Source: UBA4738 sp002413305
GTDB lineage: Bacteria; Actinomycetota; UBA4738
DNA: 64,000 nucleotides
Assembly (NCBI GenBank): GCA_036847185.1
Contig: DAIUAM010000017.1
Location: 1 to 64,000, forward strand
Direction of reading: 5' to 3'
The notes beneath the pieces are model-generated. The model was given only the letters and a program-made list of their open reading frames with translations, did not search any database and was not told the origin of the DNA. Shown here one piece after another: positions 54,306 through 63,059 of the stretch; the stretch's first letter is position 1; the number at the start of each line of letters is the position of its first letter. Made by a program: the position numbers and the translations under genes.

Positions 54306-55750
54306 GGGATCGCCCGGGCGCGTCGGAGGCGGGTGTTACCATCGACCTGATCGTGGGAAGCGAGAGCCCGAAGGAAGCGTGCGGCCTGTTCGGCGTGTGG
54401 GCGCCCCACGAGGAGGTCGCCAGACTGACCTTCTTCGGCCTCTTCTCGCTGCAGCATCGCGGTCAGGAATCTGCCGGGATGGCCGTCTCCGACGGCGAGC
54501 AGATCCTGGTCTACCGCGACCTCGGCCTGGTCAGCCAGGTGTTCCATGAGCGGACCCTGGCCACCCTCCAGGGCGACCTGTGCATCGGCCACACCCGGTA
54601 CTCGACCACCGGCTCGACCACCTGGGACAACGCGCAGCCGGCGTTCAAGACCCACGGGACGAAGGGCCTGGCCATCGGGCACAACGGCAACCTGGTCAAC
54701 ACGGCCGAGCTGGCCGAGGAGGTCGGCCGGCGCGGGCCGGCAACGACCGACAGCGATCTGGTGGCCACGCTGCTGGCCCGGCATCTCGACGACGGCCTGG
54801 AGGCGGCCGGCCTGCGGGTGCTCCCCCGGCTCTCCGGCGCGTTCTGTTTCGTGATGATGGACGAACGGACCGTCTTCGCGGCCCGCGACCCCCACGGCAT
54901 CCGGCCACTGTCGCTGGGTCGGCTGCCAGGGGGAGGCATCTGCGTGGCCTCCGAGACCTGCGCCCTGGACGTGGTCGGCGCCCAGTTCATCCGGGACGTC
55001 GAACCCGGCGAGCTGGTCTCCATCGACGAGCGGGGGATCCGCAGCCTCCGCTTCGCCGAATCGCCCCGCCCGGCGCTCTGCCTGTTCGAGTTCGTCTACC
55101 TCTCCCGGGCCGACTCGCGGATGTTCGGACGGAGCGTGCACGAGGTCCGCCGGGAGATGGGCCGTCGCCTGGCCGCCGAGGCGCCCGTCGACGCCGACAT
55201 GGTCATCCCGGTGCCGGACACGGGGAACAGCGCCGCCCAGGGGTTCGCCCAGGCGGCCGGCATCCCCTATGGCGAGGGACTGATGAAGAACCGCTACATC
55301 GGCCGGACCTTCATCGAGCCCAGCCCGGCCCTCCGCCAGCGTGGGGTGAAGCTGAAGCTGAACCCCCTGCCGGACGCGATCCGGGGAAAGCGGCTGGTGG
55401 TGGTGGACGACTCGATCGTTCGGGGCACGACCACGCGGCAGATCGTGCAGGTCCTGCGGGAGAGCGGGGCGCGGCAGGTCCACCTGCGCATCGTCAGCCC
55501 TCCCATCCGGTGGCCCTGCTTCTACGGGATCGACATGTCCACCCGCGGGGAGCTGATCGCCGCCGGGTCCGGCGTGGAGGAGATCCGGGGCTTCGTCGGG
55601 GCCGATTCTCTGGCCTACCTCTCCCTGGACGGGCTGGTCTCGGCCACGGAGGCGCCGGCGAGCGCGTTCTGCCGGGCGTGTTTCGACGGGCAGTATCCGG
55701 TCCCCGTGGGGGAGTCCGAGCCGTCGAAGTTCGCGCTCGAGCGGTTGTGA
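54302..55750 (+). CDS. purF: Glutamine-PRPP amidotransferase
   Basis: A 482-residue enzyme catalysing the first committed step of purine synthesis. A 26-residue propeptide precedes the nucleophile Cys27 (EACGLFGVW), then GLFSLQHRGQESAG, IGHTRYSTTGSTTWDNAQP and the PRTase motif RLVVVDDSIVRGTTTRQIV. Four further cysteines in CLFEFVYLSR, RWPCFYGID and FCRAC match the positions that hold a 4Fe-4S cluster in the Bacillus-type enzyme, so an oxygen-sensitive, propeptide-processed form is expected. It overlaps purL and purM. Confidence 0.95.
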   Translation: MRDRPGASEAGVTIDLIVGSESPKEACGLFGVWAPHEEVARLTFFGLFSLQHRGQESAGMAVSDGEQILVYRDLGLVSQVFHERTLATLQGDLCIGHTRYSTTGSTTWDNAQPAFKTHGTKGLAIGHNGNLVNTAELAEEVGRRGPATTDSDLVATLLARHLDDGLEAAGLRVLPRLSGAFCFVMMDERTVFAARDPHGIRPLSLGRLPGGGICVASETCALDVVGAQFIRDVEPGELVSIDERGIRSLRFAESPRPALCLFEFVYLSRADSRMFGRSVHEVRREMGRRLAAEAPVDADMVIPVPDTGNSAAQGFAQAAGIPYGEGLMKNRYIGRTFIEPSPALRQRGVKLKLNPLPDAIRGKRLVVVDDSIVRGTTTRQIVQVLRESGARQVHLRIVSPPIRWPCFYGIDMSTRGELIAAGSGVEEIRGFVGADSLAYLSLDGLVSATEAPASAFCRACFDGQYPVPVGESEPSKFALERL

Positions 55751-56829
55751 GCTCGGGACCCCAGGGGCCGGGCGCCGGCCAGGAAGCCTACCGGGAGGCC
55801 GGGGTCGACCTGGAGGCCGCGTCGGCGGCGATCGAGGCGATCCGCGACCTGGCCGGTGAGGCGGGCCGGCCCGAGGTGGTCCGCGGGGTCGGGGGGTTCG
55901 CCGGGCTCGTGGACCTGGGCGACGGCAGGGTCCTCTCGGCCTCCACCGACGGCGTCGGGACCAAGCTCGAGGTCGCCCGGCGGGCCGGCAGGCTCGACAC
56001 CGTGGGGATCGACCTGGTGGCGATGTGCGCCAACGACGTGGTGTGTACCGGCGCCAGGCCCCTGTTCTTCCTGGACTACGTGGCGGTGGGGAATGTGGTC
56101 CCGTCCCGGGTCGCCGCTTTGGTGGCGGGAGTGGCCGAAGGCTGCCGCCGGGCCGGGTGCGCACTCCTGGGCGGCGAGACCGCCGAGCATCCCGGGACCA
56201 TGCCGGAGGACGGGTTCGACCTGGCCGGGTTCTGCGTGGGGATCGCCAACCGGGGCGAGCTGCTGGACCCGAGCCGGGTGGAACCGGGCGATGCCCTCCT
56301 GGGGTTCCCGTCCACCGGGCTGCACGCGAACGGCTTCAGCTTGGTCCGGCGGGTCCTGCTGGAAGGCGCCGCCGCCCGGCCACTGGACGAACTCGTCCCG
56401 GTGCTCGGGCGAACCCTCGCCGACGAGCTGCTGGAGCCGACCGCGATCTACGCCCAACCGGTGCTAGCGCTGGCCGCCGAGGGACTGGCCCGGTCGGCCG
56501 CCCACATCACGGGCGGTGGGTTCGGCGAGAACGTGCCCCGGGCGCTGCCGGAGGGGCTGGCGGCCTGGATCGATCCTTCCACGTGGCACCGCGCGCCGAT
56601 CTTCGACCTGGTCGCGGGGGCGGCCGGTCTGGAGGCCCGGGACCTGTTCGATGTGTTGAACATGGGGATCGGGATGGTGGTGGTCGTGCCGGCCGACCGG
56701 GCGGTCCATGCCCGGTCGGTGGCGTCGGACGCAGGTGTGGAGGCGGTGCAGATCGGGGAAGTAATCCAAGCAGAGAGCGGAACGGGGACCGCCTCACGGG
56801 TGAGCATCGGGTTTGCACGATCCGGGTGA
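55747..56829 (+). CDS. purM: AIR synthetase
   Basis: A 360-residue enzyme cyclising FGAM to AIR. GFAGLVDLGDGRVLSASTDGVGTKLEVARRAGRLDTVGIDLVAMCANDVVCTGARPLFFLDYVA is highly typical, followed by LLGGETAEHPGTM, GFPSTGLHANGFSLVRRVL, AHITGGGFGENVPRALP and DLFDVLNMGIGMVVVVP. It is the last pur gene here. The GTG start overlaps the purF stop (TGTGA). Transcription may continue into the response regulator 77 nt downstream. Confidence 0.96.
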   Translation: MSSGPQGPGAGQEAYREAGVDLEAASAAIEAIRDLAGEAGRPEVVRGVGGFAGLVDLGDGRVLSASTDGVGTKLEVARRAGRLDTVGIDLVAMCANDVVCTGARPLFFLDYVAVGNVVPSRVAALVAGVAEGCRRAGCALLGGETAEHPGTMPEDGFDLAGFCVGIANRGELLDPSRVEPGDALLGFPSTGLHANGFSLVRRVLLEGAAARPLDELVPVLGRTLADELLEPTAIYAQPVLALAAEGLARSAAHITGGGFGENVPRALPEGLAAWIDPSTWHRAPIFDLVAGAAGLEARDLFDVLNMGIGMVVVVPADRAVHARSVASDAGVEAVQIGEVIQAESGTGTASRVSIGFARSG

Positions 56830-56906
56830 GACCGGTCATCGTAGGCCCGGGCAAGGAACCTCGAGCCTGTACGCTGGCCCCTGGACAGGGAACGGAGCGG
56901 AGACTG

Positions 56907-57278
56907 ATGCCACCTCGCGTCCTCATCGTGGAGGACGAAGCGGACCTGGCCTGGGTCGAGCAGTTCAATCTGGAGACCGAGGGCTACGAAGTGCTCGTGG
57001 CACCCGAGGGGCGCTCGGCGATCGAAGCCCTGTCCTCGTTCGACCCGGACGTCCTGGTCCTGGACGTGATGCTTCCGTACGTGGACGGATGGCAGGTCCT
57101 GGCCAGGATGCGTGAGATGCCCAGTGCCCGCCGCCCCAAGGTCATCATGGTCTCCGCCGCCGCCGGGGCCAGCGACCAGGCCAAAGCCGAAGAGTATGGG
57201 GTGGGTTCGTTCCTGGCCAAGCCGTTCGACATGGAGGACCTGGTCCGGGCCGTGGGAGAGGCGCTGACGCCCGCCTGA
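56907..57278 (+). CDS. Single-domain response regulator (CheY-like)
   Basis: A 123-residue receiver domain without an output domain. The acidic cluster EDE (9-11), phospho-acceptor Asp53 in VLVLDVMLPYVDGWQVL, Ser83 in IMVSAAAG and Lys105 in FLAKPFD are all present, so it should be phosphorylatable. No kinase is adjacent. It lies 77 nt after purM on the same strand but has no evident purine role. Such stand-alone receivers act as phosphate sinks or by protein-protein contact. Confidence 0.9.
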   Translation: MPPRVLIVEDEADLAWVEQFNLETEGYEVLVAPEGRSAIEALSSFDPDVLVLDVMLPYVDGWQVLARMREMPSARRPKVIMVSAAAGASDQAKAEEYGVGSFLAKPFDMEDLVRAVGEALTPA

Positions 57279-57282
57279 GCCC

Positions 57283-57492
57283 TCAGCCCCCGACGACCTT
57301 TCCGAACCGGACGCCCAGGGCCGGCACGCGGGCCAGCTCGCCGTCCTTCTTGCGGACCAGGTAGGTGTTGGCAGCTTCGTCCCAGAACTCGAAGACGCCG
57401 ACGGCCTCGTTCACGTAGCCGTTCGGCAGCTCGTACTGGAACGAGACGCGCTTGCCCACGTCGGTCGGTGCCACCAGGTTCTGCCGGGCCAT
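57283..57492 (-). CDS. Small SH3-like protein of unknown function
   Basis: A 69-residue protein (VGKRVSFQYELPNGYVNEAVGVFEFWDEAANTYLVRKKDGELARVPALGVRFGKVV) whose pattern of short beta strands resembles the SH3-like N-terminal domain attached to some actinobacterial GNAT acetyltransferases (Rv0428c-type), here standing alone. The downstream end lies 4 nt from the convergent response regulator. Function unknown; the family link is tentative. Confidence 0.55.
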   Translation of the reverse strand: MARQNLVAPTDVGKRVSFQYELPNGYVNEAVGVFEFWDEAANTYLVRKKDGELARVPALGVRFGKVVGG

Positions 57493-57528
57493 CGTGGTGC
57501 AGACCCTACCGCCGGCCGGCGCGCCCCG

Positions 57529-58458
57529 TCATCCGCGGACCCGGGCGATCGTGCCGCCTGGGGGCTCGGGGAACGCTTCGGGATGGATCGCCCACGCCAG
57601 GATCTCCAGGCCGTCGACCAGCCGGGGGCCGGGCCGCGAGAAGTAGGAGGTGGCTTCCACGGCGAACACCGCGCCGATGCGGGCGGCCGGGGTGCCCGCG
57701 AAGTCCGGTTGGGCGAACAGGCCCTCCGCTTCTGCTTCGGCCTCCTCGAGGTAGTAGCCGCATGGCATGAACACGATGACCTCGGGGCCGGCATCGCCGA
57801 TCTGGCGCCAGGTCACCGCGCGGGACGGGGAGGGATCCGGGGGTTCGGCTTTCCCGGCCAGGAGGTTCGTGCCGCCGGCCACCTCGACCATGCCGGGGAT
57901 CCAGTGTCCGGCCACGTACGGCGGGTCGCTCCACTCCAGGCAGAACGTGCGGATCGTCGGGAGGCGAGCGGCGGCGGCCTTGATCCGGTCGATCCGGGCC
58001 CGCAGACCCGCCACCAGCTCCTCGCCGCGCGCTTGCGTCCCCGTTGCCTCCGCCACGTCGGTGATGCAGCCCAGGACCTCGTCCAGCGTGTTCGGGTCCA
58101 GGGAGAGGACCGTGGAAGAGGTGCCGAGCTCCTTGAGGGCATCTTCGACCTGGCCGCTCGGCACGGCGCACACGCGGCAGAGGTCCTGGGCGAGGATCAG
58201 GTCGGGCTGGATCTGGCGGATCAGGTCCTTGTCGAGCCGGTAGATCGATTCCTGCCGGTCCATGAACCCGGCCACCAGTCGGTCGACCTCCCCGGCGGAG
58301 AGCTGCCGGCCCTGGGGGAGCGCGCTCTCGGAGACGACCGGCTTGCGCTCCGCCTCTGGCGGGAAGTCGCAGTCGCCGGTCACCCCGTCCAGCGAGTCGC
58401 CCAGACCCAGCGCGAACACGATCTCGGTGGCCGACGGCAGCAGCGAGACGATCCTCAC
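57529..58458 (-). CDS. BtuF-like periplasmic-binding-fold protein without signal peptide
   Basis: A 309-residue class III substrate-binding fold: RIVSLLPSATEIVFALGLGDSLDGVTGDCDFPPEA at the N-terminus is the cobalamin/corrinoid-binding (BtuF) signature, and a Cys-x2-Cys pair (LCRVCAVP) follows near residue 95. There is no signal peptide or lipobox, so the protein appears cytoplasmic, and no ABC permease or ATPase is adjacent. Such stand-alone members occur in actinobacteria and may bind cobalamin or a related metal complex intracellularly. GTG 58458 is the fitting start, 11 nt after the E2 stop. Confidence 0.75.
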   Translation of the reverse strand: MRIVSLLPSATEIVFALGLGDSLDGVTGDCDFPPEAERKPVVSESALPQGRQLSAGEVDRLVAGFMDRQESIYRLDKDLIRQIQPDLILAQDLCRVCAVPSGQVEDALKELGTSSTVLSLDPNTLDEVLGCITDVAEATGTQARGEELVAGLRARIDRIKAAAARLPTIRTFCLEWSDPPYVAGHWIPGMVEVAGGTNLLAGKAEPPDPSPSRAVTWRQIGDAGPEVIVFMPCGYYLEEAEAEAEGLFAQPDFAGTPAARIGAVFAVEATSYFSRPGPRLVDGLEILAWAIHPEAFPEPPGGTIARVRG

Positions 58459-58469
58459 CGGCGCGAAGC

Positions 58470-59732
58470 CTACCGGGGGAGCGAGCCGAGCTTGAAGGGG
58501 CTCTCCAGGAAGTCTCCCAGGGCCTTCAGGGCCCGCCCGGCCTCGGCTCCGTCCATCACCCGGTGGTCGAACGAGAGCGAGAGCGTGGTTGCCGGGCGGG
58601 GTTCGACCTTCCCGTCCACGACCAGGGCCCGAGGTTCGATCACCCCCAGAGCGAGGATGGCCGCCTCGGGGTGATTGATGATCGGGGTGCCGCTCTGGCT
58701 GCCGAACGACCCGACGTTGGAGACGGTGATGGTGCTGCCCACCATGTCCTCCGGCTTCGAACGGCCGGCGCGGGCAGCTTCGGCCAGCCGGCCGATCTCC
58801 CGGTGGAGCTCGAGGATGCCCATCTCTTCGGCGCCGTGGACCACGGGGACGACCAATCCCTGCTCGGTATCGGTGGCCACACCGACGTGGATACGGTCGT
58901 GGAGCACGATCGCGGGCTCCTCGGGGGCGAAGGTGGAGTTCAGCAGGGGATGGAGCCGGCACAGTTCGATCAGCGCCCGGACCACGATGGGGAGCGGGCT
59001 GACCTTCTGGCCCTCGTCCCGGGCGAGTTCCTCGCGGAACAGCTGGAGCCAGTGGCAGTCCACGGTGTTGAACACGGTGACGTGGGGGATCTCGCGGGCG
59101 GAGCGCGTCATCCGTTCGGCGATCAACCGCCGGGTCCCACGGACCGGGATGCGCCGGCCGGCGACGATGGTCGGAACGGCCCGAAGTGGGGCGGGAGCCT
59201 CCTCCGCCTCTTCCGGGGATCGCCGGACGACGTCTTCCCGGGTGACGCGGCCGTTCGGGCCCGTTCCCTCGACCGACGCCAGGTCGATGCCGAGCTCCTT
59301 GGCCAGCCTGCGCACGGGGGGGGTGGCCCGGACTCGGCCCCCTCCGGCAGCGTTGGCTCTTGCCGACGGCGCGGCGGGATCCCGTGCCTGCGGCTCGCCC
59401 GGGGGCTCTTCCTCCTCCACTCCATACCCGACCAGCACGGCCTGGCGCTTCGGCTTCGCCTCGGGCGGCGCGGGCGCGTTCGTTCCCTCCGCGCCCACCT
59501 CGATCGAGACCAGCGGCGCGCCGACCATCACCACGTCGCCCTCGGCGCCGTGGAGCGTCCGGACGACGCCCTCCCACGGCGAGGGGATCTCGACGACGGC
59601 CTTGGCCGTGTTCAGGTCGGCCAGCGGTTGGTTGAGCTCGACGTGGTCCCCTTCCGCGACCTTCCACGAGATGATCTCGGCGTCCTCGAGACCTTCGCCG
59701 AGGTCCGGCAGCAAGAAGTCGCGGACCGCCAT
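58470..59732 (-). CDS. bkdC: Branched-chain 2-oxoacid dehydrogenase E2 (lipoyl acyltransferase)
   Basis: A 420-residue E2: one lipoyl domain (DFLLPDLGEGLEDAEIISWKV ... DLNTAKAVVEIPSPWEG, with the lipoylated Lys in TAKA), a flexible Ala/Pro linker, a peripheral-subunit-binding domain (RATPPVRRLAKELGIDLASVEGTGPNGRVTREDV) and the catalytic domain ending with SFDHRVMDGAEAGRAL (catalytic His and Asp). It transfers the acyl group from TPP to CoA. The ATG overlaps the E1beta stop by 1 nt. The neighbouring leucine/valine-type dehydrogenase identifies the complex as branched-chain rather than pyruvate dehydrogenase; sequence alone does not prove it. Confidence 0.9.
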   Translation of the reverse strand: MAVRDFLLPDLGEGLEDAEIISWKVAEGDHVELNQPLADLNTAKAVVEIPSPWEGVVRTLHGAEGDVVMVGAPLVSIEVGAEGTNAPAPPEAKPKRQAVLVGYGVEEEEPPGEPQARDPAAPSARANAAGGGRVRATPPVRRLAKELGIDLASVEGTGPNGRVTREDVVRRSPEEAEEAPAPLRAVPTIVAGRRIPVRGTRRLIAERMTRSAREIPHVTVFNTVDCHWLQLFREELARDEGQKVSPLPIVVRALIELCRLHPLLNSTFAPEEPAIVLHDRIHVGVATDTEQGLVVPVVHGAEEMGILELHREIGRLAEAARAGRSKPEDMVGSTITVSNVGSFGSQSGTPIINHPEAAILALGVIEPRALVVDGKVEPRPATTLSLSFDHRVMDGAEAGRALKALGDFLESPFKLGSLPR

Positions 59733-60712
59733 CAGTACTCGATCACCCGGCGGACCGCGGCCAAGACCCGTTCGATGCTCGGCACGTAGTTCGACTCGAT
59801 CGTCGCCGGCGGGTAGGGGATGTCGTAGCCGGTGACCCGCAGGACCGGGGCCTCCAGGTAGTCGAACGCGTCCTCCATCAGCCGGGCCACGACCTCGGCG
59901 CCGAACCCGAGTGTCATCGGCGCCTCGTGGACCACGACGGCCCGCCCGGTGCGCTGGACCGAAGAGGCCAGCGCGTCCAGGTCCAGTGGTACCAGCGAAC
60001 GCAGGTCGACCACTTCGACCTCACCGAGCCCGTCGGCGGCCGCCCGCTCGGCCACCTGGAGGGACCGGGCCACCATCGCCCCGTAGGCGAAGATCGTGCA
60101 GTCGGACCCAGGGCGCACGGTTCGCGCCGTGCCAATCGGGAGCGCGTCGTCGTCGGACAGCGTGCCGCTCTCCTTCGACCAGTACCGGCTCTTGGGCTCG
60201 AAGAACACCACCGGGTCGGGGTCGGCGATCGACGCGCGGAGCAGCTGGTAGGCGTCGATGGCCGAGGACGGCGTCACCACCTTCAGGCCCGACGTGTGGG
60301 CGTAGTACGCCTCGGGGCTGTCGTTGTGATGCTCGGCCCCCCCGTACCCGCCGGTGTAGGGGATGCGGATGACCATGGGCATCGTGACCCGCCCTCGGGT
60401 CCGGTTCCGGAACTTCGCCACGTGGCTGATGATCTGGTCCAGCGCGGGGTAGCTGAACCCGTCGAACTGCATCTCGCCGACCGGATGCCACCCCGCCATG
60501 CACAGCCCCACCGAGACGCCCGCGATGCCCGCTTCGGCCAGCGGCGTGTCGAACACCCGCTCGGTGCCGAACTCGCCCTGCAGCCCGTCCGTGACCCGGA
60601 AGACTCCCCCAAGCTTCCCGACGTCCTCACCCAGGATCAGCATGCGCGGGTCGTCGGTGAGCGAATCGCGGAGGGCCTGGTTCAGCGCCTTGACCATGGT
60701 CACCTCAGGCAT
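59732..60712 (-). CDS. bkdB: Branched-chain 2-oxoacid dehydrogenase E1 beta
   Basis: A 326-residue transketolase-C-type subunit: MVKALNQALRDSLTDDPRMLILGEDVGKLGGVFRVTDGLQ, ERVFDTPLAEAGIAGVSVGLCMAGWHPVGEMQF, and VEVVDLRSLVPLDLDALASSVQRTGRAVVVHE are typical of BCKDH/PDH E1beta. It works with E1alpha to decarboxylate the keto acid on TPP. It overlaps E1alpha by 8 nt and E2 by 1 nt, so all three subunits are tightly coupled. Confidence 0.93.
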   Translation of the reverse strand: MPEVTMVKALNQALRDSLTDDPRMLILGEDVGKLGGVFRVTDGLQGEFGTERVFDTPLAEAGIAGVSVGLCMAGWHPVGEMQFDGFSYPALDQIISHVAKFRNRTRGRVTMPMVIRIPYTGGYGGAEHHNDSPEAYYAHTSGLKVVTPSSAIDAYQLLRASIADPDPVVFFEPKSRYWSKESGTLSDDDALPIGTARTVRPGSDCTIFAYGAMVARSLQVAERAAADGLGEVEVVDLRSLVPLDLDALASSVQRTGRAVVVHEAPMTLGFGAEVVARLMEDAFDYLEAPVLRVTGYDIPYPPATIESNYVPSIERVLAAVRRVIEY

Positions 60713-61811
60713 CGCGCGCTCCCTCCGAGGGCGCCCCGAACCGAAGGGCCTCGTCGCGTTGACGCGCCAGGTGCTGGGGGAGGTCGCCGGCGAACACCCA
60801 TTCGAACATCTCGCGCACCGGACGCGGCTCGGAGCCGATCACGCCGGCTCGCAGGTGGGCGGCGAACTCCCGCGCCTCGGCCTCGACCTGTTCGTAGAAC
60901 GCGTCGTCGGCGTGGCCGGAGGCGGAGAGCCAGTTCTGGTAGCGGTCCACCGGGTCGAGCGCCTTCCACCGTTCGACCTCCTCGTCCGGACGGTAGCGCG
61001 AGGCGTCGTCGGCGGTGGAGTGTGCGCCGATCCGGTACGTGACGGCCTCGATCAGCGTGGGCAGCCCCTCCTCGCGGGCCCGGGCCGCGGCCTCGCGCAC
61101 GGCGACGTAGACGGCCAGCACGTCGTTGCCGTCGACCCGCACGCCGGGGAACCCGTAGGCTTCGGCCTTCCTCCAGATGGGGGCGACCGTCTGGGCGGCG
61201 AGCGGCACGCTGATCGCCCACTGGTTGTTCTGGCAGAAGAAGACCACCGGCGCCCGGAACACGGCGGCGAAGTTGCAACCCTCGTGGAAGTCACCCTCGG
61301 AGGTCGCGCCGTCGCCGAAGTAAGCCAGCGTGGCCACCGGGTGCCCGTCGAGCTTCGCGCCCATGGCGTATCCGACCGCGTGCAGGATCTGCGAGGCGAC
61401 CGGCACGGTCACGTAGCCGAACCCGTGTGCCGGCCCGTCATACGTCCCTCCGTGCCACGTGGCACGGTAGAAGTGCAGGTACTCGACCAGGTCGACGCCC
61501 CGCACCACCGCGGCGCCCAACTCCCGGTACGACGGGAAGAGCCAATCCGAGCGCTCCATGGCGAAGGCGCTCCCCACCTGCGCGGCCTCCTGCCCGACCA
61601 GCGGCGGGTAGACGGCCAGTTCGCCCTGCCGCTGCAGCGCGGTGGCTTCGAGGTCGGCCCGCCGGACCAGCGCCATCAGGCGATACAGCTCCCGGAGCCC
61701 CTCCTCCTTCAGTCCCAGCGTGGAGAGGTCGGGTTCGGGTTCGCCGTCCCGGGGGATGACCCGAAGGAGACCCTGACGTTCGCCGTCGAGCGACGTGGGG
61801 GTGGTGGTCAT
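60705..61811 (-). CDS. bkdA: Branched-chain 2-oxoacid dehydrogenase E1 alpha
   Basis: A 368-residue TPP-dependent subunit: the TPP fingerprint GDGATSEGDFHEGCNFAAVF ... NNQWAIS, plus LFPSYRELGAAVVRGVDLVEYL, HGGTYDGPAHGFGYVTVPVASQI and RIGAHSTADDASRYR (the phosphorylation-loop region in eukaryotic homologues), are clear. Start 61811 (ATG-ACC-ACC) gives the normal N-terminus; the frame is open further upstream but overlaps the dehydrogenase. It lies 17 nt downstream of the dehydrogenase gene. Confidence 0.93.
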   Translation of the reverse strand: MTTTPTSLDGERQGLLRVIPRDGEPEPDLSTLGLKEEGLRELYRLMALVRRADLEATALQRQGELAVYPPLVGQEAAQVGSAFAMERSDWLFPSYRELGAAVVRGVDLVEYLHFYRATWHGGTYDGPAHGFGYVTVPVASQILHAVGYAMGAKLDGHPVATLAYFGDGATSEGDFHEGCNFAAVFRAPVVFFCQNNQWAISVPLAAQTVAPIWRKAEAYGFPGVRVDGNDVLAVYVAVREAAARAREEGLPTLIEAVTYRIGAHSTADDASRYRPDEEVERWKALDPVDRYQNWLSASGHADDAFYEQVEAEAREFAAHLRAGVIGSEPRPVREMFEWVFAGDLPQHLARQRDEALRFGAPSEGARDA

Positions 61812-61828
61812 ACGGCGGCCACGCCGGG

Positions 61829-62950
61829 TCAGGTCCGGCCCCAGATCTTCGCCCAGCCCCGCCCGCCCGGCACCCAGTACAGCCGGACCCGCCCGATCTT
61901 CTCCATGCGCTCCCGGGCGAACTCGTCGGCCGAGGCGGCGGCGGACATGTGGCGCTCCCGGGCGATCTGGAAGATCTCGCGGACGTTCCGGTAGATGTTC
62001 TCCACGCGCGACTTGGCCCGGGCCGGGTTGTAGCCCTGCAGCTCGTCGCTGACGTTGATGAGGCCGCCGGCGTTGATCACGTAGTCGGGCGCGTACACGA
62101 TGCCCGCCGCAGCCAGCGCCTCGCCGTGTTCGGGCCGCTCGAGCTGGTTGTTGGCCGAACCCGCCACGACCCGGCACTTCAGCTCGGGCAGCGTGTCGTC
62201 CCGGATCACGCCGCCCAGGGCACAGGGAGCGAAGATGTCGCAGGGGACCGCATGGATCTTATCGGAGTCGGTGGTCTCGACGCCGAAGTCTTTCACGGCC
62301 TTGGCGAGCGCGTCGACGTCCACGTCGGAGACCACGACCTGCGCGCGGGCTTCGATCAGGTGCTTCACGAGGTGATATCCGACCTTGCCCACGCCCTGGA
62401 CCGCGACCCGCCGGCCCTCCAGCGAATGATCGCCCCACGCCTCCTCGGCGCAGGCGATCATCCCGAGGTACACCCCGTAGGCGGTCACCGGCGAGGGGTC
62501 GCCGGATCCGCCCAGCTCGGGCGAGACGCCGGTCACGTACCGGGTCTCCCGGCGCACGATGTCCATGTCCTCGCGTGCCGTCCCGATGTCCTCGGCGGTG
62601 ATGTAGCGCCCGCCCAGCGATTCGATGAACCGGCCGTACGCCCGCAGGAGCTCCTCGCTCTTGATCCGCTTGGGATCCCCGATGATGACGGCCTTCCCGC
62701 CCCCCAGGTCCAGGCCGGCGGCGGCGGCCTTGTAGCTCATCCCGCGCGACAGCCGGAGCACATCGGTGAGCGCCTCGCCTTCCGACGCGAACGGGTAGAA
62801 GCGGGTCCCCCCGAGAGCCGGTCCCAAGGTGGTCGAATGGATGGCGATGATGGCCCGCAGCCCCGTGGGCGGGTCGTGGAAGAACACGACCTCTTCGTAT
62901 TCGCCGTCGAGCTGATCGAACACGGACATCGAACGGTCCGAGGCAGTCAC
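61829..62950 (-). CDS. Leucine/valine-type amino-acid dehydrogenase
   Basis: A 373-residue NAD-dependent Glu/Leu/Phe/Val dehydrogenase. LGPALGGTRFYPFASEGEALTDVLRLSRGMSYKAAAAGLDLGGGKAVIIGDP carries the substrate-binding Lys residues, AVQGVGKVGYHLVKHL is the NAD Rossmann loop, and APDYVINAGGLINVSDELQGYN is characteristic. It converts branched-chain amino acids to keto acids, the substrate of the E1/E2 genes downstream. GTG 62950 has GGGAGAG at 7 nt; ATG 62929 is an alternative. It heads the four-gene operon. Confidence 0.92.
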   Translation of the reverse strand: MTASDRSMSVFDQLDGEYEEVVFFHDPPTGLRAIIAIHSTTLGPALGGTRFYPFASEGEALTDVLRLSRGMSYKAAAAGLDLGGGKAVIIGDPKRIKSEELLRAYGRFIESLGGRYITAEDIGTAREDMDIVRRETRYVTGVSPELGGSGDPSPVTAYGVYLGMIACAEEAWGDHSLEGRRVAVQGVGKVGYHLVKHLIEARAQVVVSDVDVDALAKAVKDFGVETTDSDKIHAVPCDIFAPCALGGVIRDDTLPELKCRVVAGSANNQLERPEHGEALAAAGIVYAPDYVINAGGLINVSDELQGYNPARAKSRVENIYRNVREIFQIARERHMSAAASADEFARERMEKIGRVRLYWVPGGRGWAKIWGRT

Positions 62951-63047
62951 GCGCTTCTCTCCCGGCTCGTAGGGTGGCGCGCTGGTGAGTCTAGCAAACG
63001 ACCCAGTCCCGGCCGCCGCCGGTTTCTGGGGCGACGGTTGCTCAACC

Positions 63048-63053
63048 TATAAT
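63048..63053 (+). promoter_or_regulatory. -10 element of a leaderless transcript
   Basis: A perfect TATAAT ends 6 nt before the GTG at 63060, which would place the transcription start at the start codon. This supports 63060 over the upstream ATG 62985, whose coding would run across the promoter. Confidence 0.6.
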
Positions 63054-63059
63054 TCGGCC

